Shown piece by piece: positions 7,187 to 15,482 of a DNA stretch of 64,000 bases. Within the stretch, counting starts at the first letter, position 1. The number at the start of each line of letters is the position of its first letter. Made by a program: the position numbers and the translations under genes. The stretch is from Marinifilaceae bacterium. GTDB lineage: Bacteria; Bacteroidota; Bacteroidia; Bacteroidales; Marinifilaceae. The DNA lies in NCBI GenBank assembly GCA_016936255.1, contig JAFGYE010000098.1, positions 1-64,000 of the forward strand, read 5' to 3'. Under the pieces are notes generated by a model. It was not told the DNA's origin, did no database searches, and saw nothing but the letters and a program-made list of their open reading frames with translations.

Positions 7187-10100
7187 CTATCCCTTTAGTT
7201 TTTTTAACTCCTTGGTAACTTTAGCTTCCTGCCACATGCTGTACAGAACCGGAACAACAAACATCGTCAGCACCTCAATGGTCATTCCTCCGAACAGTGG
7301 AATTGCCATCGGCACCATAATATCGGAACCTTTTCCTGTTGATGTTAAAATTGGAATCAGGGCAATAATGGTTGTTGCTGTTGTCATAACTGCAGGACGA
7401 ACCCGTTTTGAACCCGCTTCCAAAACCAAAGCACGAACCTCTTTTGCTGTTTTAGGACTCCTTTTTTCCTGCAGCTGTTTGATGTAGGTACTAATCAAAA
7501 CGCCATCATCAGTGGCGACACCAAACAGAGCAATAAAACCTACCCAGACTGCCACACTCAGATTTATGGTGTGAACCTGAAACAAATCCCTTAAGTGAAT
7601 GCCGCCTAACTCTCCGTTCAGGAACCAAGGCTGACCATACAACCAAAGCATAATAAATCCGCCTGACAAGGCTACAATTATCCCAGTAAATATGAACGTT
7701 GTTGATACAACAGATTTAAACTGGAAATAAAGAATCAGAAAAATGATCAGTAATGAAATTGGCACAACAATCATCAATCGTTTCGTTGCGCGAATCTGAT
7801 TCTCATAGTTTCCGGTAAAAACGTAGCTGACACCTGCAGGCAGATTAAATTCTCCTTCGGATATCTTTTCTTTTAGGTAATCCTGTGCATTCTCAACCAC
7901 ATCCACCTCTGCGAATCCCTCTTTTTTATCAAAAATTACATATCCTACCAGAAAGGTATTTTCACTTTTAATCAACTGAGGCCCCCGGATGTAATGAATG
8001 TTTACCAAATCGCCTAACGGAATTTGAGCGCCATTCGATGCCGGAATCAATATCTTCTTTATATCTTCAGGATTGTCGCGAAATTCCCGCGCATACCGCA
8101 AGCGAACAGGGAATCGTTCTCTTCCCTCCACTGTTGTTGTCAATTGCATTCCTCCAATAGCACTGCTGATTACCGATTGCAGATTTTTAACAGAAATGCC
8201 GTATCGTGAAATCGCATCCCGGTCAATTTCGAGCTCCAGATAAGGTTTCCCCACCACCCGATCGGCAAAAACAGACATGGCCTGTACTCCTTTCACTTGT
8301 TTCAGATGTTTTTCAATCTCGCATCCAACCTTTTCTATTGACTCCAGATCGGGACCGAAAACCTTGATTCCCATGGGTGCCCTCATTCCGGTTTGCAGCA
8401 TCACCAAACGTGTTTGAATTGGCTGCAGTTTTGGGGCAGAGGTTAATCCTGGAATTGATGATTGACTGATGATTTGATCCCAAATATCATCCGGCGATTT
8501 TATTTCTTTGCGCCATTGACGGAAATACTCTCCATTGTTGTCTTCTATCAGATTTTCTTTCCCGATTAAACGAAACCCCTCTTCCCTGGGATTGTATGTA
8601 GAGCCATCCTTCAACACAAACGCATCTTTCCTGTTTACTTTAAACCGCATTCTGTGTCCGGATTCATCCAGCATATACTCCGACTTGTAATTGATCAAAT
8701 TTTCGAACATTGAAGTAGGTGCCGGATCGAGAGCAGAATTTACACGTCCCCATTTTCCAACTACGCTTTCCACCTCAGGAATCGAATTGATCTTTTTATC
8801 CAAAACGGCAATCACATCAAGATTTTCCTGTATTCCGGAATGTGGCATTGTTGTTGGCATAAACAAGAATGATCCTTCATCAAGCGAAGGCATAAATTCC
8901 TTACCAATTCCCGGAATGGCAGCATCCAGTTTTTTATAAACACCGGTATTTTGAACAAAATCAGGCATAAAACCAAACAGTTTGTCAAATCCCTGCCATA
9001 TTGAAATTCCAAATACCACAAACAGGATGGGAACCGATAAAAATTTCCATTTGTTGTTTAAACACCATTTCAGAATTTTCGCATAAAAAAACACGACTGA
9101 TGATAAGGCACCTAAAACGACACTTACAATTGCAATTACGAACAAGAAGTTAGCAAACAGGCTGTTCTCTGCTCCCAAAGGCAACCATGCCTTGGTCAGG
9201 AAGAATACAACTACCACAATTGTGATGGCAATATTTATTAAATTCACCCACGACTTTTTGGCCTCTTTCCATTTATCGGCAAACAAACCATTTAAGCCAT
9301 ATGCAACCAAAGCCATTGCGATATATTTCCCTGAAACAACCGACAAAACAATGCCTGCCAAAATTATCAGGCTGTTCCAGATTTTAGAGTATTTGTTTTT
9401 GTCGAAACGAATTGAAAATACCAGATGAGCCAATGTTGGAATGATGATTAAACCAATCAGCAAAGCAGCCAACATGGTAAATGTTTTGGTATAGGCCAGT
9501 GGTTTAAACAGTTTTCCTTCGGCAGCCTCCATGGCAAACACGGGCAAAAAACTTATGATGGTAGTTGCCAAAGCTGTTACAACCGCCCCGGCAACCTCGG
9601 TTGTGGCAGTATAAACAATTTCCAAAAGTTTTTTCCCTTTGGCTCCCGCATTTTCAACCGCCCCGGCATGCCTGATGATGTTTTCGGTGAATACAATCCC
9701 CACATCAACCATAACTCCAATGGCAATCGCAATACCCGACAGAGCAACAATATTCGCATCGACTCCAAACTGACGCATGGCAATAAAGGTGATCAGTACT
9801 CCGAGTGGCAGTAAACTTGATATTAAGAAAGAAGCCCTGAGATTCAGCACCAACACAATAATCACTAAAATACTGATCAAAAGTTCCAGTGAAATCGCTT
9901 CCTCTAATGTTCCAAGGGTTTCTTTGATCAATCCTGTACGATCGTAAAAAGGGACGATTGTTACTTTAGACAGCGTGCCGTCGGCCAATGTTTTAGAAGG
10001 CAAACCAGGTTCTATTTCCGCAATTTTATCTTTTAAGTTTTCGATGGTCTGCAAAGGGTTAGCACCGTAACGTGCTACCACAACACCGCCAACAGCTTCT

Positions 10101-10993
10101 GATCCTCCTTTATCCAAGCCACCACGACGGGTGGCCGGACCAAAATTCACCTTTGCAACATCCCTTATCCGGATGGGAATATTGTTTCGAACAGCAACAA
10201 CGCTTTTTTCAATGTCTTCCAGACTTTTGATATACCCTAAAGCTCTTATTAAATATTCTACTTTATTGAACTCAATGGTTCGGGCTCCAATATCCAGATT
10301 GCTGTTTTTAACGGCAGCCATTATCTGACTAATATTTACTCCATTCGCCTTCATTGCATCCGGATCAATATCAATCTGATACTCTTTCACAAAACCTCCA
10401 ATGGATACGACCTCGGCTACTCCTTTGGCCGAAGTTAATGAATAGCGGACGTAAAAATCCTGAATGGTTCTTAATTCGTGAGGATCCCAACCTCCCGCCG
10501 GATTTCCATCTTTATCTCTTCCCTCTAAGGTGTACCAGTAAATCTGACCAAGAGCTGTTGCATCAGGCCCCAAAGCGGGAGAAACATCCTCGGGAAGAGT
10601 TCCGGAAGGAAGAGAGTTTAATTTTTCAAGAATCCGCGTACGGCTCCAATAAAACTCTATATCCTCATCGAAAATAATATAGATACTGGAAACGCCAAAA
10701 ATGGAATTACTGCGAATGGTTTTTACACCTGGTATCCCCAAAAGGGATGTTGTTAACGGATACGAAATCTGATCTTCAATATCCTGAGGAGACCGACCCG
10801 GCCATTCCGTATATACAATTTGTTGGTTTTCTCCGATATCCGGAATTGCATCAACAGGCACAGGATCGTTTGGCAAAATTCCGGTATCCCAGCCAAAAGG
10901 AGAATTAATAATTCCCCAGCTAATCATGACAATCAGCACCAAAAAAGTAACCAGTTTATTCTCAAGGAAAAAACGAATAATTTTATTAAGCAT
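7187..10993 (-). CDS. cusA: CusA/CzcA-family heavy-metal RND efflux pump
   Basis: A 1268-residue inner-membrane pump. The first helix (FFLENKLVTFLVLIVMISWGI) and IEDQISYPLTTSLLGIPGVKTIRS are characteristic of heavy-metal RND proteins. GIAIAIGVMVDVGIVFTENI in TM4 holds the proton-relay Asp, and GVATDDGVLISTYI and RVRPAVMTTATTIIALIPIL are the second-half equivalents. It is about 200 residues longer than E. coli CusA; the excess lies mainly in the middle (about residues 530-680), where LIILAGIVLSVVSGKYIA and similar runs suggest extra membrane helices. Such long CusA forms are, to my knowledge, common in Bacteroidota. Cu(I)/Ag(I) is favoured over Zn/Co/Cd by the neighbouring CxxC proteins, not by a residue I can verify. 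Confidence 0.93.
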   Translation of the reverse strand: MLNKIIRFFLENKLVTFLVLIVMISWGIINSPFGWDTGILPNDPVPVDAIPDIGENQQIVYTEWPGRSPQDIEDQISYPLTTSLLGIPGVKTIRSNSIFGVSSIYIIFDEDIEFYWSRTRILEKLNSLPSGTLPEDVSPALGPDATALGQIYWYTLEGRDKDGNPAGGWDPHELRTIQDFYVRYSLTSAKGVAEVVSIGGFVKEYQIDIDPDAMKANGVNISQIMAAVKNSNLDIGARTIEFNKVEYLIRALGYIKSLEDIEKSVVAVRNNIPIRIRDVAKVNFGPATRRGGLDKGGSEAVGGVVVARYGANPLQTIENLKDKIAEIEPGLPSKTLADGTLSKVTIVPFYDRTGLIKETLGTLEEAISLELLISILVIIVLVLNLRASFLISSLLPLGVLITFIAMRQFGVDANIVALSGIAIAIGVMVDVGIVFTENIIRHAGAVENAGAKGKKLLEIVYTATTEVAGAVVTALATTIISFLPVFAMEAAEGKLFKPLAYTKTFTMLAALLIGLIIIPTLAHLVFSIRFDKNKYSKIWNSLIILAGIVLSVVSGKYIAMALVAYGLNGLFADKWKEAKKSWVNLINIAITIVVVVFFLTKAWLPLGAENSLFANFLFVIAIVSVVLGALSSVVFFYAKILKWCLNNKWKFLSVPILFVVFGISIWQGFDKLFGFMPDFVQNTGVYKKLDAAIPGIGKEFMPSLDEGSFLFMPTTMPHSGIQENLDVIAVLDKKINSIPEVESVVGKWGRVNSALDPAPTSMFENLINYKSEYMLDESGHRMRFKVNRKDAFVLKDGSTYNPREEGFRLIGKENLIEDNNGEYFRQWRKEIKSPDDIWDQIISQSSIPGLTSAPKLQPIQTRLVMLQTGMRAPMGIKVFGPDLESIEKVGCEIEKHLKQVKGVQAMSVFADRVVGKPYLELEIDRDAISRYGISVKNLQSVISSAIGGMQLTTTVEGRERFPVRLRYAREFRDNPEDIKKILIPASNGAQIPLGDLVNIHYIRGPQLIKSENTFLVGYVIFDKKEGFAEVDVVENAQDYLKEKISEGEFNLPAGVSYVFTGNYENQIRATKRLMIVVPISLLIIFLILYFQFKSVVSTTFIFTGIIVALSGGFIMLWLYGQPWFLNGELGGIHLRDLFQVHTINLSVAVWVGFIALFGVATDDGVLISTYIKQLQEKRSPKTAKEVRALVLEAGSKRVRPAVMTTATTIIALIPILTSTGKGSDIMVPMAIPLFGGMTIEVLTMFVVPVLYSMWQEAKVTKELKKLKG

Positions 10994-11072
10994 AGTTAAT
11001 AAATTATGATTTATCTTAAACTTTTAAAATTACTGATACGCAGGAAACTACAAGGCACAGCAATTCCAACGC

Positions 11073-11090
11073 ATCTTATAAAAATAAGAT
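11073..11090 (-). other. Short AT-rich hairpin between the HYC gene and cusA
   Basis: ATCTTAT (11073-11079) and ATAAGAT (11084-11090) pair perfectly around a four-base loop, just after the HYC_CC_PP stop (11096). It has no GC core, so it is a weak terminator at best. It could be an RNA-processing or partial read-through signal that sets the pump level relative to the first gene. Confidence 0.3.
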
Positions 11091-11095
11091 ACAAA

Positions 11096-11464
11096 TCATA
11101 ATCTATAATTCTGGAAACAGGAAAGTACCGTTTGGATTTTGGGGGGAGGAACAATATACTCTACGAAATTCTTCCTGACATTAAGAGGTGTTTCAACCTT
11201 AATTAATTCAATTAAAACCGGCAATACCACTTCCAATTGCTCGAAATCAAAAGTATAAGAAGAAATTGAAAAATCATTTTCAATTTTTACGGTAAAAACT
11301 TCATTATGGCAACAGCCTTGTGGAATTTCGCAGCAAGCTTTTGGTGCAGATAAAAAAGACACATCTTTTACATTGCCCCCACAATAATGTACGGAGACAG
11401 TTATACCTGTTGTAACAACAAATACAACCAAGGCTAATAGTAAATGACTGAATTTCTTAAGCAT
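11096..11464 (-). CDS. HYC_CC_PP family small secreted or anchored protein
   Basis: A 122-residue protein with one N-terminal hydrophobic segment (about 5-25). It has the signature order that names the family: HYCGG (about 27-31), then two Cys-Cys pairs in ACCEIPQGCC (about 43-52), then VPPPKIQ near the C-terminus. The conserved His and Cys residues facing the periplasm suggest metal binding, and the family is often seen beside metal-efflux genes. It is the first gene after the AraC regulator and directly follows a direct-repeat operator candidate, so it may be the most strongly induced gene of the locus. Molecular function is unknown. Confidence 0.7.
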   Translation of the reverse strand: MLKKFSHLLLALVVFVVTTGITVSVHYCGGNVKDVSFLSAPKACCEIPQGCCHNEVFTVKIENDFSISSYTFDFEQLEVVLPVLIELIKVETPLNVRKNFVEYIVPPPKIQTVLSCFQNYRL

Positions 11465-11482
11465 TACAAATTATTTATACGA

Positions 11483-11490
11483 CAAATATA
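11483..11490 (-). promoter_or_regulatory. -7 promoter box of the HYC/cus operon
   Basis: TATATTTG on the minus strand fits the Bacteroidota -7 consensus TAnnTTTG and ends 18 bases before the HYC start. No TTG lies at the usual distance for a -33 box; that position is instead covered by the proximal direct repeat. This is what an activator-dependent promoter would look like. Confidence 0.5.
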
Positions 11491-11503
11491 ACGCCTGTTT
11501 ACA

Positions 11504-11543
11504 AAAAAGACGTGTATAATTTGTAAAAAGACGTGCACAATTT
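11504..11543 (-). promoter_or_regulatory. Direct-repeat operator, candidate AraC-protein site
   Basis: AAAAAGACGTGTATAATTT (11504-11522) and AAAAAGACGTGCACAATTT (11525-11543, plus strand) match at 17 of 19 positions with a 21-bp period, two helical turns. AraC-family activators bind direct repeats on one DNA face and often overlap the -35 region. Here the proximal copy covers the -33 area of the HYC promoter, and the only AraC gene nearby ends at 11559. No further copy was seen before cusA, cusB or the HMA gene, consistent with one regulated transcript. Confidence 0.55.
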
Positions 11544-11558
11544 AGAAATAAAAGAGAT

Positions 11559-12131
11559 TTATATCTCATTTATAGAATGTCTTCCTGCTTTTTTATTTTT
11601 TCCAAATTCGGTAGGTGTTAAGCCGGTAATCGACTTGAATTGTCTGGAAAAATGTTGACTGGAACTGTAATTTAACTGATAGGCAATTTCGCTGATACTC
11701 AATTCCTCGTAAAAAAGTAATTCTTTTGCTTTCTCAATTTTTTGAAGAATCAGGTACTTTTCAATTGTTTTACCTTCGAATTCGGAAAAAAGCTTGCTAA
11801 GTGAAGCATAACTATGTCCGATAGTCTTCTGCAAATGATCGGTTAAATTTCCTACCTGAATGGCTTGTTCCTGATAATGAACGATTTTGATAATTTCACT
11901 TTTAACCTGCTCAATCAATTGCGCTTTCTTGTCGTTTAAAAGTTCAAAGCCAATTGCTTCCAAGTCAACTTTCAGCTTTTGCTTTTCGCTCTCCGCTAAC
12001 GACCGCTCCAACACCACTGTCCCCAAGTCTATTTCAATAAAATTAAGGTTCAACTTCTTAAGAACCATCTCCACTGCAGCTATGCATCTTGGACAGACCA
12101 TGTTTTTTATATGAATGCGGTTTTGTTCCAT
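11559..12131 (-). CDS. AraC-family regulator with HMA-like metal-sensing N-terminus
   Basis: A 190-residue protein. Residues 1-75 resemble an HMA domain: RIHIKNMVCPRCIAAVEMVL with a CPRC pair (Cys14 and Cys17), then the beta strands of a ferredoxin-like fold (IDLGTVVLE, KVDLEAIGFELL). Residues ~95-180 are an AraC helix-turn-helix pair; the second helix-turn-helix carries ISEIAYQLNYSSSQHFSRQF and ITGLTPTEFGK. No cupin domain is present, so the protein is shorter than usual AraC activators. Direct metal binding followed by activation of the downstream operon is the obvious model. It lies immediately upstream of that operon on the same strand. Confidence 0.85.
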   Translation of the reverse strand: MEQNRIHIKNMVCPRCIAAVEMVLKKLNLNFIEIDLGTVVLERSLAESEKQKLKVDLEAIGFELLNDKKAQLIEQVKSEIIKIVHYQEQAIQVGNLTDHLQKTIGHSYASLSKLFSEFEGKTIEKYLILQKIEKAKELLFYEELSISEIAYQLNYSSSQHFSRQFKSITGLTPTEFGKNKKAGRHSINEI

Positions 12132-12190
12132 TTTACTATTTTAATCCGACAAGCGAAACAAATAAACTACAAGCTATTCCTTTTGCAAAG

Positions 12191-12228
12191 TCTTATTTCG
12201 CAGCTTGTTTCTGAAAAGCAAAATAAGA
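12191..12228. other. Inverted repeat upstream of the AraC gene
   Basis: TCTTATTTCGC (12191-12201) pairs with GCAAAATAAGA (12218-12228) with one mismatch and a 16-base loop. It lies about 60 bases before the AraC start and has no T-run. It may be an operator or a leader hairpin. The rest of the 186-bp spacer shows nothing I can assign. Confidence 0.3.
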
Positions 12229-12274
12229 AAAACATTTAAGAAGGCATCTAAAACAAGAAAGGAAAATTAAACGT

Positions 12275-12300
12275 TTCGGATACCTTCTTTTATTTCCGAA
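12275..12300 (-). terminator. Weak terminator after the ATP-cone nuclease gene
   Basis: TTCGGA (12275-12280) and TCCGAA (12295-12300) form a 6-bp stem with a 14-base loop, 18 bases beyond the stop. The minus-strand tail is ACGTTTAATTTTCC, only moderately U-rich. Confidence 0.3.
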
Positions 12301-12317
12301 GAAATCAATCTGAACCC

Positions 12318-13217
12318 CTATCCACAAACATGAGTAAGTTCATTTTTCAATGATTTTTGCCTTTTTTCACTTAAGGCAAACGAATCCAATAAATGAAAGT
12401 TTTCTTTTAGCTGCAAACAGGTAAGGATGTTTCGATCCATCAAATCCTGCTTTTCCTTTTTTGTAAGATTACTTAGTATCGTTACAGGATAAAGACGAAG
12501 CTCTTCAATGATTTCTTTCAGACCTCTGTTCCGGGGATAATCCCATCCTAACAGATGCAAACCGCTACGAGTGCCGTACTGCACTGAATCGGGTGAGAAA
12601 CGGGTATTTGTAACAACCCATCCCGTAAAGGAAAGGTTTTTGTATTCGGGCATATCCTTTCTTTTTTCGATGATGTCGTTCACACGCGAACGCACATACA
12701 AAGGCACCTGCACACTAACATGTTTGCCCTGATCTTTATGATATTTGCATTCAACCAAATGCTGCTCCTTATTTCGGGTAGCAATTACATCCATTTCGTG
12801 GGTCACACAAACACCTTCAACCACCACTCCTACTTCAATCTCAAATTCTTGTTTTTTGAACAATTGCCCGATAAATTGCTCAAAAGGGTATCCTGTCGGG
12901 CCAAGCTCCATTATTGCTTTCTTTAAGCGGTAACGCATGGCCGAAGTGTTTTTTTCGCGGCGCAGAATTGAAAAGGCCCGCGAATAGATTTGTTTGGTAG
13001 TAACTCCATTAAAAATCCAATCTTCAATATTCACAAGAATTTTTTCTATTGCTACTGTACTTGCCCCTGCATTTTGCAGCGAACGCTCTAACTTATCAAT
13101 TGCAAAAGGTTCCTCATCACCCGAAGCCTTCTTAACAAAAATCAAATTACGCCCGAAGGAATTTGGTTCCTTATTATCTCTATTTTCGCTGCTCACAAAC
13201 TGTTTTGGATTGGTCAT
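12318..13217 (-). CDS. ATP-cone domain fused to an Mrr-like restriction-endonuclease fold
   Basis: A 299-residue protein. Residues ~24-110 fit an ATP-cone, the nucleotide-sensing domain of NrdR and class I/III ribonucleotide reductases (NLIFVKKASGDEEPFAIDKL, TTKQIYSRAFSILRR). Residues ~110-185 look like a PD-(D/E)xK nuclease of the Mrr/REase type: PFEQFIGQLF (Glu113), EMDVIA (Asp143), LVECKYH (Glu156, Lys158) and VSVQVPLYVRSRVNDI (Gln170). The C-terminal ~110 residues are an uncharacterised helical part. The same architecture recurs in Bacteroidota with, to my knowledge, no assigned role. An (d)ATP-gated DNA nuclease is an inference. It is a lone gene. Confidence 0.65.
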   Translation of the reverse strand: MTNPKQFVSSENRDNKEPNSFGRNLIFVKKASGDEEPFAIDKLERSLQNAGASTVAIEKILVNIEDWIFNGVTTKQIYSRAFSILRREKNTSAMRYRLKKAIMELGPTGYPFEQFIGQLFKKQEFEIEVGVVVEGVCVTHEMDVIATRNKEQHLVECKYHKDQGKHVSVQVPLYVRSRVNDIIEKRKDMPEYKNLSFTGWVVTNTRFSPDSVQYGTRSGLHLLGWDYPRNRGLKEIIEELRLYPVTILSNLTKKEKQDLMDRNILTCLQLKENFHLLDSFALSEKRQKSLKNELTHVCG

Positions 13218-13349
13218 ATTGCTCTTTCAATTTATTTATTTCACAATGGGAAGAATGGTAAAGCTAAAAAATAATAAATCTCATTGTGGCACTGTTAGGT
13301 TTATCAATTTATTGAATTTGAAGTTTACAAATTAAGGCTCTTTTGTATA

Positions 13350-14420
13350 TTACAACCACTTCTTTTTCCGGAAGTACCACACCATTCCCACTACAACCAA
13401 AATCATGACAATAAGTATGCTAAAGTAGCCATATTTCCAATCAAGCTCAGGCATGTACTTAAAATTCATCCCATAGATACCTGCCAAAAAAGTAAGCGGA
13501 ATAAAAATAGTTGCTATTAAAGTCAGAAACTTCATGGTATTATTTAGCTGATTATTTTGTTCCGACTGATATGTATCGCGAATATTTGAGAGGTAATCGC
13601 GCAGGTAATCCAACTGATCGATGATAAACAAAATATGATCCTGCGTATCGCGGAAAAACTTAACATTCTCTTCAACAAACAAGTCTGATTCACATTGAAT
13701 TAAAAGATCATAAGCCTCTTTCAAAGGTAAAATGCTTCCCCGGGCCTTCATTATTTGTTTCTTAAAATCCTGAATTTTTCTCGGAACAAAATCCGAATCT
13801 TCATTTTCGATGAATTCTTCCAATTCAGCCAGCTGATCGTTCCAATTTTCAATGATATGAAAATAGTTATCCACAACAGTATCTGCAATGGCAAAAAACA
13901 AATAATCTACTCCTTTCAATCGTATTCTTCGTGTACTATTCTCCAAGCGGCTGAATAAGGAATCCAATACTGCATAGTGGGTATCCATAAAGGAAATCAC
14001 ATAATTTTCTCCTAAAATAAGATGAACAGGTACCGACTGAAACTTATAGTCTCCTTTCTTTGGAATCATCAATTTTAAGGATAAAAAACTATAGTGATCC
14101 AGATCCTCAAATTTTGGCCTCAAATGCGAATTAAGAGCATCCTCCAAGGTCAGGTTATGAATGTCAAGTTGCTGACCTAGATTCTCATAAGCCGGAATAT
14201 CAATCCCAGAAAAATGAATCCAGGAAACCAAGTTAGCTTCCTTAAAGTCATATTTAATCTGATCCAAATCAGTTGTATATTCTGTCAATTTAATTTCTTC
14301 AGAATTATACTGTCTCACCTGAACCGAAGCATGCTCAAGTTCACGGGATCCAATATGCAACAGGGTTCCCGGAGCCATTCCGGTTTTTACAGAAATGCGA
14401 CTTGTTTTTTTCTTTGTCAT
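13350..14420 (-). CDS. corA: CorA-family magnesium/cobalt transporter
   Basis: A 356-residue protein with the CorA layout: a large cytosolic alpha/beta and helical funnel domain, then two C-terminal membrane helices (FLTLIATIFIPLTFLAGIYG and YFSILIVMILVVVGMVWYF). The signature GMN sits at the end of TM1, in YGMNFKYMPELDWKYGY, and the long stalk helix includes QLDYLRDYLSNIRDTY. The C-terminus ends in basic RKKKWL, as is usual. CorA forms a homopentamer in the inner membrane that passes Mg2+ (also Co2+ or Ni2+). A minus-strand TATATTTG at 14478-14485 could be its -7 box. Confidence 0.93.
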   Translation of the reverse strand: MTKKKTSRISVKTGMAPGTLLHIGSRELEHASVQVRQYNSEEIKLTEYTTDLDQIKYDFKEANLVSWIHFSGIDIPAYENLGQQLDIHNLTLEDALNSHLRPKFEDLDHYSFLSLKLMIPKKGDYKFQSVPVHLILGENYVISFMDTHYAVLDSLFSRLENSTRRIRLKGVDYLFFAIADTVVDNYFHIIENWNDQLAELEEFIENEDSDFVPRKIQDFKKQIMKARGSILPLKEAYDLLIQCESDLFVEENVKFFRDTQDHILFIIDQLDYLRDYLSNIRDTYQSEQNNQLNNTMKFLTLIATIFIPLTFLAGIYGMNFKYMPELDWKYGYFSILIVMILVVVGMVWYFRKKKWL

Positions 14421-14493
14421 GACAAAATAGGTATGATTAATTGTATCTTTAAATTAAACAAATCATTTACTGGTTAACAAATATATTACAACA

Positions 14494-15381
14494 ATGATAG
14501 AAACATTTGAAGCTTTATTAAAAAACCTTGGAATTGGATATAAATTACTTTTTATTCTTGTTACAATTACATCCGGTTTTTTGCTGTCCAAACTCATTCA
14601 ATTTTTCATGAGCCGCATGCTGAAAAAAGCTTCAGATCTCTTAAATGTTGATCCAACCAATTACAGTTTTCTAAAAAATGCGGTTAGTTTCCTCATTTTT
14701 ACAATTGTTGTTATCATTGTTTTTTATTCGATTCCTGAATTGAAAAGTGTTGGTGTAAGTTTAATGGCCAGCGCCGGTATTTTGGCCGCGATTCTTGGAT
14801 TTGCATCCCAACAAGCTTTTTCAAATATTATCAGTGGCATATTCATTGTTATTTTTAAACCTTTTCGCGTTGGCGATTTCATTAAAATCGGGGAATTACA
14901 CCACGGCACAGTTGAAGATATTACTTTGCGCCATACCGTAATTAATAATCCTGAAAACAGAAGAGTAATTATCCCCAACTCGGTTATTAGTTCCGAAACA
15001 ATTTTAAATTCATCAATTACCGATGCAAAAATCTGCTCCTTTCTGGAAATAGGAATCAGTTACTCTTCCAGCATCGACAAAGCGATTGAAATTATACAGA
15101 ATAAAGCTTTGAACCACCCCAATTTTTATGACAACAGAACAGAGGAAGAAAAGAATGAGAATAAAGATCAGGTAGTTGTAAGGGTTATTAACCTGGGCGA
15201 TTCGAGTATTACGTTAAGAGCATATGTTTGGGCTGAAGATTCGGCGAAAGCTTTTGTAATGAAATGCGATTTATTAAAATCAATTAAAGAACAATTTGAT
15301 CAAGAAGGAATTGAAATTCCATTCCCGCATCAAACAGTCTATCTTCGACAAGAAGAACCCTTAAAAATTACTCAGATTTAA
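14494..15381 (+). CDS. MscS-family mechanosensitive channel
   Basis: A 295-residue small-conductance mechanosensitive channel. There are about three membrane helices in the first 130 residues (LLFILVTITSGFLLSKLIQF; LIFTIVVIIVFYSI; and the pore helix with VSLMASAGILAAILGFASQQ). The MscS beta domain follows (IFKPFRVGDFIKIGELHHGTVEDITLRHT, RRVIIPNSVISSE), then the alpha/beta C-terminal domain. It should release solutes on hypo-osmotic shock. It is divergent from corA and convergent with a second, only distantly similar MscS gene. Confidence 0.9.
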   Translation: MIETFEALLKNLGIGYKLLFILVTITSGFLLSKLIQFFMSRMLKKASDLLNVDPTNYSFLKNAVSFLIFTIVVIIVFYSIPELKSVGVSLMASAGILAAILGFASQQAFSNIISGIFIVIFKPFRVGDFIKIGELHHGTVEDITLRHTVINNPENRRVIIPNSVISSETILNSSITDAKICSFLEIGISYSSSIDKAIEIIQNKALNHPNFYDNRTEEEKNENKDQVVVRVINLGDSSITLRAYVWAEDSAKAFVMKCDLLKSIKEQFDQEGIEIPFPHQTVYLRQEEPLKITQI

Positions 15382-15393
15382 AATTGTTTTTTT

Positions 15394-15467
15394 AGCAGGA
15401 AGAATCAAGCACAGTGAGTCAACATGCAATGCCGTTTTTATCACTACTTGATTCCTTGTCACCTGCT
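15394..15467. other. Nested inverted repeats between two convergent mscS genes
   Basis: Three pairs of arms nest around one centre: AGCAGG/CCTGCT (15394-15399, 15462-15467), AATCAAG/CTTGATT (15403-15409, 15447-15453) and GTGA/TCAC (15414-15417, 15441-15444). The element fills most of the 101-bp space between the two stop codons. It may act as a bidirectional terminator, though no T-run follows, or be a small RNA or a repeat copy. Confidence 0.4.
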
Positions 15468-15482
15468 CATTACAACCCGCTA

